A stretch of 64,000 nt of DNA from Coleophora flavipennella. Its lineage: Eukaryota; Arthropoda; Insecta; Lepidoptera; Coleophoridae. The position numbers and the translations under genes were made by a program. The notes beneath the pieces were generated by a model. The model was given only the letters and a program-made list of their open reading frames with translations. It was not told the DNA's origin and ran no database searches. The stretch spans positions 7,256,501-7,320,500 of the forward strand of contig OX369281.1 in NCBI GenBank assembly GCA_947284805.1, read 5' to 3'. Shown here piece by piece: positions 54,101 to 63,100 of this stretch. The stretch's first letter is position 1. Each line of letters starts with the position of its first letter.

Positions 54101-57100
54101 GTCGTCATCCCTATGTGTTATCTACTTCCAATTGAAGTTTTCAATATACTGAAGAAATAAGACATATAAGTCTATGGACTGCACAATGCAAAGGAGCGTT
54201 TGCATACCTCTCCCGTCTCTCTCGCTCCCGGCGGCGGCGCTCGCGCTCGCGCTCCCTCTCTCGCTCCTTCTCGCGTTCGCGCTCCCGCTCGCGCCGGTCC
54301 ACCGAGCGCCGGCGGCTGCTCCTGCGGTGTGACTTGCTCCTGTCATCGAAACAAGTTCAAATGTCAAAGGCAACGGGCGCATACGGCTCAAGCTTTGCTA
54401 TTAAAATATTTCTAACAAAATTTACTAGTGTCTGATCAATAATTTTGAACAAAAAAAACCTACTTCAAACAGGAAACTAAGGTTCCCCTCGATTTCTCTG
54501 GGATGCCATAAAATCCTGGTTTCGTTATCATGGTACCACCCTTGGGATATCTCCTTTCCAACAATAAAAAGAATCATCAAAATCTGTTCACAAACGACGA
54601 AGTTATCCGCAAACACACATGAAGGGCACAGGGGAAGAACATGCAATGTCGCATATTTACTTTTTTTAAAACTGTTAATGCCATTTTGTAATGTAAAAGT
54701 GGTAGAACGAAACGAAAAATCTCCCTCGAGAATAACATGCATAGTCACTGAGTAATCGCCATATAAAAATACTACTACAATGCAAAATATGCAAGGTTCT
54801 AGTTGTACACAAAAAAAAATCCATGGTTCATTTTGACGTATGTCACACGTTTTTAAAGTAGGTAATTTGTGGATAATTAAAAACAAAGACATTTTTGTGT
54901 ATTAAATCACAGATATAATGTATCTTTTAACAGGTTTGAAATGTATCATTGACATTTATTGACAATGTATCAGTTCAATGTCGGTCGGACATAGCATTCT
55001 TCCCCTATGCTCTTCACATATATATAATATATATATTGCGCATTAAAATATAACAGAAAATTTGCCAGATAAAGCTATTCGGTAAAATGACAATGTATGG
55101 GGAGTACTGTTCACACCTTTGGGATCGGTCAGCCCGCTACCAGCTGGATACCGTGAATGCTATCGACCGATGCGCAAGGAGACTTATATTGGCAACGAGG
55201 AGCACAAGCACAACTAAGGCACAAGATCTTATTTCCTAACAAGTGAGAACATCATTATGTTTTTATCTTGTTTAATGTTTGTTTGTCCCTATTTCTCTAA
55301 ACTAAAAATTGTGAAATCCTACTAATAGGGATGACGAATGCTAGTCACCTGAGTTACTTTTTATCATCTGTCATAAACATTTTGTTCTAAAAATGTTTGA
55401 AATACCTAGGCGTGACGTCTTAGTTTAGCAGCGTCATTTATGTACTCATTTTGTGATTTTGGGGAATTAAAAATCGAAGACCTGATGGAAAACAAAACGA
55501 GTAAGGTTTTCCGAAGTTTAAGTAGGAGGGCAATTTGGTGATCAAGAGTTCATAATTTATTTCTCATGCTGTCGTCATCCCTATTATAAATGTGAGGTGT
55601 ATGGCTGTATGGATGTTTGTTACTCTTTGACGCTTAGACCACTGGACGGATCGAAATGAAACTTGGCACACATATAAAATAACATAATATGAATAATACA
55701 TATAATGTCCTGGAATATGACATAAGCTACTTTTTACCCCGGGAAAACGTCTTATTCCCACGGGAAAATCGAAATCAACGCGGGCATAGCCGCGGGCTGA
55801 CGGCTAGTAAATAATAAATAAATAACATTTCATTATAGCATACCTCTCGCGGCGGGCGCTGCGTCGCGGACTCGCGCTACCGGACGAATCTCGGTTCGAA
55901 CGGTATTGCCTCTTCTTATGCGACGACTGCTTCTTGGCGCTTCCATCTAAAATACGCTTGTCTTAATAATTTGGTAATGTACATTCTTATTCTATCGTGC
56001 TAATTGTAATAAGCTAAGATTACATGTAAAAGAAAGAAAATTCAAAAATATCCGGACAGTAGGCAAGGATTTAGTCCGAGAAGGAGAACCGCAAGAGTAC
56101 CCCTCCGTGAACAAAAAGGATGGCTGTGAACTACGAAAGTACACCTACGTGAACAAAAAAGGTGATTATGTTCGGACACTTTTGACCACATGACCGTGAA
56201 TCTCGTTCCTAGATATGATCTAAAATAATGCAAAATACATAGGTACCTACTTACTGTATATTTCAAAACATAAAAATGCCAAAACACTTTTCTTTTCTTT
56301 AAATATAATAAGTAATAATAAACTAGATCAGTAATTACACTATTGTGTACAAAGTAGATTTGTTGAATCAGCCTGTGTATGTGACTGCGGAGTTCGCACA
56401 CACACTACCACATTAACAGAAGTGTATCGTTCGTTGCGCAGGTGACCTGTGTTTACGAAGTAACTAGTATCTCATGTGTGCCTGTGTATGCATTGCAGTA
56501 TGGTTAAGGGTATATGTAGGTATGCATAACATAATAGTACGGCTCCATGTCCGAACAAAAGTCAGTTTTATGGTCCCATCCTGAAGAAAGCATGAAACTT
56601 GGCATGAATGTAGCTGTCATGTATGTGCTTCAATGCAGATATGGAAGCATGTCGAAAAATTATTTTTTCCCCACATTCTGTGCCAAATCGTGATTTTTTT
56701 TATTTTTTATGAAAACGGGTACAGCTATCAGAAAACTGTCAAAGATCAATATGTTCCCTATGAAATTCTCTACAATATTGTCATTGGACGTATGTTGATA
56801 GAAGTTATAGTTTACAAAATATGTACATGTAACTTTAAAGTTTGTTTAAAAAAACCAAACTTTTTACTAAAGATAGTACTATACGCGTACTAAATACCTA
56901 AAATAGCTGCGCGCAACCGCGTGACGCAATATTTAGGTATCAGCAGAGCTATGGCATAGATCAAATAATTGTACTACGTTACGTACAGATACTTCACTCT
57001 CATACAAACAGCCGCCTGACCTTGAAACGCGCGCGTCGGCGCTCGGACACTCGAGGGTTGCTGACAATTATAGAGGAGATATATTTTCATTGCATCTTTG

Positions 57101-60100
57101 ACTCTTACAACCATTTACGGCACAATAATTACACATATCAATTACGTAAAAGCGTCGGTGGCTCAACCTGTAACGACTCGGTCCATCTAACCAGAGGTAC
57201 CGGGTTCAAATCTGGACGGCCAATGTACCAATGAGTTTTTCAAAAACTTACGTACATATATATCATTACCGATTGCTTTAACGGTGAAGGAAAACATCGT
57301 GAGGAAACCTGCACAGGCCTGCGAAGAAACTTGAAGGTTGTGTGTGAAGTCGACCAACCCGCACTGGGCCCGCGTGGTCGACTAAGGCCTAATCGCCCTG
57401 ATTCAGGGAAGGCTCGAGCCCCTCGGTGGGGACGTATATGAGCTGTTATAATAATAATAAATAATCAATTACGTCTTGGCATATTGCAAACGAAAGCGCG
57501 CAACTTCCTGGCTGATGGAATCCAGCAGGTTCAACATGCGAAAACGATTGTCGCAACCAAAGGGGAACAAGTTTTGTGTAACGATGCCACCGTAGATACG
57601 TCCTCCCTTAATTCAAAACAAGAAGAAGCTGATACCAGACTCTTCCTCCATATTTCGCACGCCGTGCAGCATTGTCACACAGAAATATTAATTAGAACGG
57701 TTGATACAGATGTGGTGGTTGTAGCTATTGCCTTATACAGCGGGCTTAAAGAAATGGGTTTGAACAAATGTTGGATATCATTCGGAACAGGGAAAGCTTT
57801 ACGTACTATTGCTATTCACCATCATCATTACAGCTCATATACGTCACCAACTCGTGAATAAACTCGGCCCAGAAAAATGCAGTGGCATGTTATTTTTCCA
57901 CGCATTCACAGGGTGCGATACAGTATCTGGATTTTGTGGAAAGGGAAAGAAGTCCTTTTGGAAAACTTGGAATTCCTTCCCTGAAGTTACCAGAGTATTT
58001 GAAACCTTGTCACGACCTCAAAATGAAATTGAAACCTATCAATTGGATGCTTTGGCAAGATATGTCATTCTGACTTACGACAAAACTAGCGAGGTAGAAG
58101 ACATTAACCAAGTTAGAAAAGCGTTATTCATCAAGGGACGGGCTATGGACAGGCTGCCACCAACACTCGGTGCTCTTGAGCAGCATACAAAGCGAGCTTA
58201 TTTGCAAGCAGGATTGATCTGGGGTCAAAGTCTGATACCAAATCCTGAATATCCGAACTTTGAGAAATGTGGTTGGATGAAAGAAGACGGTATTTGGATT
58301 CCATTTTGGAGTACAAACAAAGAAACGTCATCATCTGTAAAGGAATTGACGAAGTGTTCATGCCGCAGCTGCATTAAAGGACGATGCATTTGTAGGAAGT
58401 CTGGTCTTCCCTGTACTGGTCTCTGTAAGTGTGGGGGAGATTCTTGTGATATGCATTGATATAAATATATATATGATTAAAACTGTAATTTACTGTGTTT
58501 TTAATAAATTGCTTGAAACCCTGGACCCTAGCTTTAAATCTGGAAAGATAGTATTGTAAAAAGGTAAAAAAAGAGTACTTGAGTCAGACGCGGTAAGCTG
58601 TAACTCTGGAAATAATGCCTCTATGACTATGAAATAAGTGTCATTTTGTAGCTTAATGTATAAGGTATATAACTTCTTTAGACTATTTTATCACCACTCT
58701 TGTCGTTTTCCTATAAATGGAGCAAGAAAGAAAAAAGTGTGCCTGTTTTTGATGATAACAGCTCATATACGTCCCCACCGAGGGGCTCGAGCCTACCCTG
58801 AATCAGGGTGATTAGGCCTTAGTCGACCACGCGGGCCCAGTGCGGGTTGGTCGACTTCACACACAACCTTCGAGTTTCTTCGCAGGCGTGTGCAGGTTTC
58901 CTCACGATGTTTTCCTTCACCGTTAAAGCAATCGGTAAGTATATGTACGTAAGTTTTTGAAAAACTCATTGGTACATTGGCCGTCCAGATTTGAACCCGG
59001 TTTTTACAATTTCATAATACGTTGGTGGCTGTACACAGAAATATATTAATCTTACCACTATAAAATGTAGTATCGTTTTGTAGGTAATTTATCGACGATG
59101 ATTTGGTCTCTGAAGAGTAAACTCCTCAGTCTTATGGTTTTTGTAGAAAATTCGAAAAACCAGAATGAGGGAGATAAAAAGGGGGGGGAGTGGGGGGAAA
59201 AATAATTTCTTGAAGTGCTTCCATATCTACATTGAAGCACATATATGACAGCTACATTCATGCCAAGTTTCATGCTTTCTTCAGGATGGGACCGTATTTT
59301 AAGTTAAGGACTCGTACTATAACTGATTTTTATATTTTTTGTTATTATAAATATGTAGCTCGTAAACGACTGTGAACGAAGTAACTAGTATCTCATCTGT
59401 AACTGTGAGCACTTAGACAAACCATTGAAGTTTAATGGTGCTAAATGATTGTTTTGTATTTTGTTTTGAAATTAGTATTTTTTTTTTAAATCTAAGGTAT
59501 TAAGTACAAAACTGAATTTTGGTAGACCAGTACTTCGCAACAGGGACTGAATAACCGCAAAATTACGGTAGCCTTATTTTGCAACATGATGTCATGTCCC
59601 AAAAATTATGATAGGTACCTTAAAATTTGGGTTACGAAAACTAAAGGTTCACAGAAATATACTGGTTGATTTCGGTTAAACTTATTTTAACCGGTTAAAC
59701 TCGGCTAAACTTTATTTTTCGGTACCCAAGTTTTAAGTTGTCGTTTATAAGGGTGTTTTGATAATGATTAAGTTGGCCTTGAAGCAAAATTAAACCCATA
59801 AATAACTGAAATATAACAACTGAATAGTCTCTGCATGTTTATATGTTAGAAATAGGTCCTTGCGTGCGTGTGAAGGTGTAGGGACCACTGGGCCCAGTTT
59901 GTGGACTTTGTGGGAATGCACCATATTCACAGATGGTTTTTTATCATCCATGTATCCCCATCTGCACACATAATCCTTAGATCAGCCAACTACTTGAGTC
60001 CGGAGTCTATTCAGACTTCCAGTCAGCCATCAGGTTTGTCCAGGAGGACCGCCTCCATCGCGTAATGGTAACGTCCATTAGCTTCACATCAGGATGTCGC

Positions 60101-63100
60101 TGGTTCGATTCCCGGCAGAGTCTAACTTTGTATGACTCGGTTTGGTTGTTGGAAGGGCATTTTCTAAGCCCGCCTGGCTAGCTACCAACATCTAAGTATT
60201 GCCGCCAAGCATTAATGTTAACAGCATTGATGTGTTCCGGCTTGAAGATAAGATAGCCAGTTCCCCATTGGGTCGGGGAATCTTGGTAAGCCCGCTTCCA
60301 CCTTCGGCATCATCGTCGCTTACCACCAAGTGAAATGATGTGAAGGGCTTACCAATTGTGGATACAAAAAAGGAAGCTTTTCAGGTGCCGGAATGAGAAG
60401 CGTATCTGCCCTTCCAAGTGATAGCCTCCTCATCTCTGGTGGAAACCACCTAAAGCTGTGAGCATTTTTTACTCTAGGTGGCTCTGTAACGTCACTATAC
60501 TTGGGGTGCCCGTTAGAAATTCATGACAATGAAAAAAGAATTCAACTTACGTGAAGATGCTGATGACGATCTTCTTTCACTAGAAGAACGGCGAGATTTG
60601 TTTGCAACCTTGTTATTACCGGCATCTTTTCCATCAGTAGACCTAAAACAAATGAAAAAACTACTAACTAAAAAGTACGTAAGCAAGGCAAAGAAACATA
60701 TCGTGAAATGATATAGTCTGTGCAAGATTGCTGGAGGGAGCTGCATGTAGCCGAATACAAGAGATGCGCTTTAGGGGACACCTTCTGCTAACGATGATGA
60801 TGTCTGACGATGATGGAGGTACCTTATTATTCGGTTAGTAGAGGAAAAGGACTATATTGAGTCCTAATGGATTACTGGGATATAGATTGTGACCATTACT
60901 TCTTTTATATAACCTTTTAGACCAACAGTTCTGATGAACTGTAAAATCATGGAGTTCTTAGATCTATCACATATAAAATAACTGGATCCCCAGTTTCATA
61001 CCAAACAACTTAAGACGAGCTACTAATGTGATGACTAAGTTACTTACTTCGCAGGTGAGGCGGATCTCGACTTGCGACCTTCTTCTTTGGTCTCCTCCTT
61101 GGCAGACTCAGTAGCAGAGTTGTGGTTCACCTCTTCTTTCTTCTTATCCTCTTCGGTTTCTTTCTTCTCCGGAGATTTCCCATTTTCTGTGGAGAATTTT
61201 TAACGTTACTCATCGATTTTACGTAGTCAACATCAACCCCAGTGAGACATATATTAAATAAAAAAACAGCACCAAACTCAGTAATCTTTTGCATTAAGGG
61301 CCCTTAACAAATATTAACATTAAGTACCATGAAAACTTAAGAGGGAAGAATAGCATGCACTCTCCTTACAAAAAGAGAAAACTCTTTTTTACATCTTAAT
61401 ATTATCCTATCATAATGATTTTTAAATATGTTGTTGACAAGATAAAAAACTATGTTTATAGGTTTTTCTTTTTTCAATACAATTAATGAGATCAATTTTA
61501 TTTGTCGTTGAGTGTTTTCGTACAAAACTAATTTTGGACTTTGTTTATTTTTAATCAACAATTTAAAAAATCGGCCCAGTTTGAGTCAAAACCGCACACA
61601 TAGGGTTCCGTACCATCATACTAGACGTCGCTAGTTTCTTCAGTTCCGTACTATCATACTAGATGACGCTAGTTTCTTCACGTTTCAAAAAAAACGTTTT
61701 TTGTATGTAGGCTTTCCTTTTTTTATTTTTAGTATTTTTTGTTATAGCGGCAACAGAAATACATCATCTGTGAAACTTATAACTGTTTAGTTATCACGGT
61801 TCATGAAATACAGCCTGGTGACAGACGGACAGACGGACGGACGGCGAAGTCTTAGTAATAGGGTCCCGTTTTTACCCTTTGGGTACGGAACCCTAATAAA
61901 CCTATAAACCTAGCTTTTTATTGTGTCAATAACATATATAAAAATCATTATGATCGGATAATATTCAGAGGTCCGCTTCTCTTTTTGTATGGAGAGTGCG
62001 TGCTACTAGGATCACTATTTATTTAATAACGTGATGTCTTAAATTTGTCAGAAAAACAGTTTAAAAATTGTGTCAAAAGAACTCTTTGTAAAAAAGGTTA
62101 TTATAAATAAGACCGAATATTTTAATAACAAAATGTATGGGTTGACAGTGTTTCTTCTATCAACACTACTAATCATGTTTAATAGTAATAAAATGATAAA
62201 CAACCTAAGAATTGACATGGAAGCGACAAGGCATGATAAGTGTAGTACTTCTTTTAATTAATATTTTTATCTTAGCATCCTTCATCGTCGTGGAAATCCT
62301 TGGGGGAGGCCTATGTCCAGCAGTGGACGTCCTTCGGCTGATATGATGATGATGATGATCTTAGCATTGAGATGAGTGGTGCATGCTCGCTTAAATGTTT
62401 TTGCGGATGGTGGCGCATCGGGAGCCGGGTCGTTCCTTTCCCTCTAATATGGTTGATGGGAGCGATGGCTGACTCTCGCGTTATACTCGTGACCGGGTGC
62501 TGTCCGTGGGAACTGGCCTACTCTTGCCAAAGGTTTCAATGACATTCAATAATCGTGTGTATAACTTTTCCTGTCATATTGTTTTCATGTTCTAATGAAT
62601 TTTAAACCGCTCAGAGGCAAAGTTCACTGACTTTACACAGGAGGTCGCGGGTTCGATTCCCGGCGGGGTCAATTGTAAGACAAGGTAGGGCATTTTCTAA
62701 GCCCGCCTGGCTAGCTACCACCAACTTATCTAAGTCTTGCCGCCAAATATCAATGTTTATATCATTGGTGTGTTCCGGCATGAAGATAAGATAGCCAGTT
62801 CCCCATTGCGTTGGGGAATCTTGGTAAGCCCGCTTCCATCTTCGGCAAAATCGTCACTTACCACCAGGTGAGATCTTGTCAAGGGTTTACCAAATGTGAA
62901 TAAAAAAAATATAAAAAAATGACATAATCTGGTTTATTTCTAACTAATGATTGTTTATTTCTTGATTTTTCACAAATGAAATTATGTTATTTATGACTAT
63001 CAGAAAGTGTGTAATTTGCAGCTATTTTGAATAAATACCTTGAATCTTGAATCGATTTTTTTTTTAAACCGGTCAGACTCGCACACACGCAGGGTTTCGT

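Larger units (their letters stand above)
56571..59293. mobile_element. Candidate composite element bounded by inverted repeats
   Basis: GGTCCCATCCTGAAGAAAGC, ATGAAACTTGGCATGAATGT, AGCTGTCATGTATGTGCTTC (56571-56680) recurs inverted at 59190-59293. Further out, ACGAAGTAACTAGTATCTCA occurs in direct orientation at 56455 and 59376. The nuclease-like remnant lies between. Whether it is one element or coincident repeats is not settled. Confidence 0.45.

Noticed and set aside
54425..54892. Minus-strand open frame of about 155 codons
   Set aside because: No recognisable domain, AT-rich, sits in repeat-like intronic sequence, no splice or start context.
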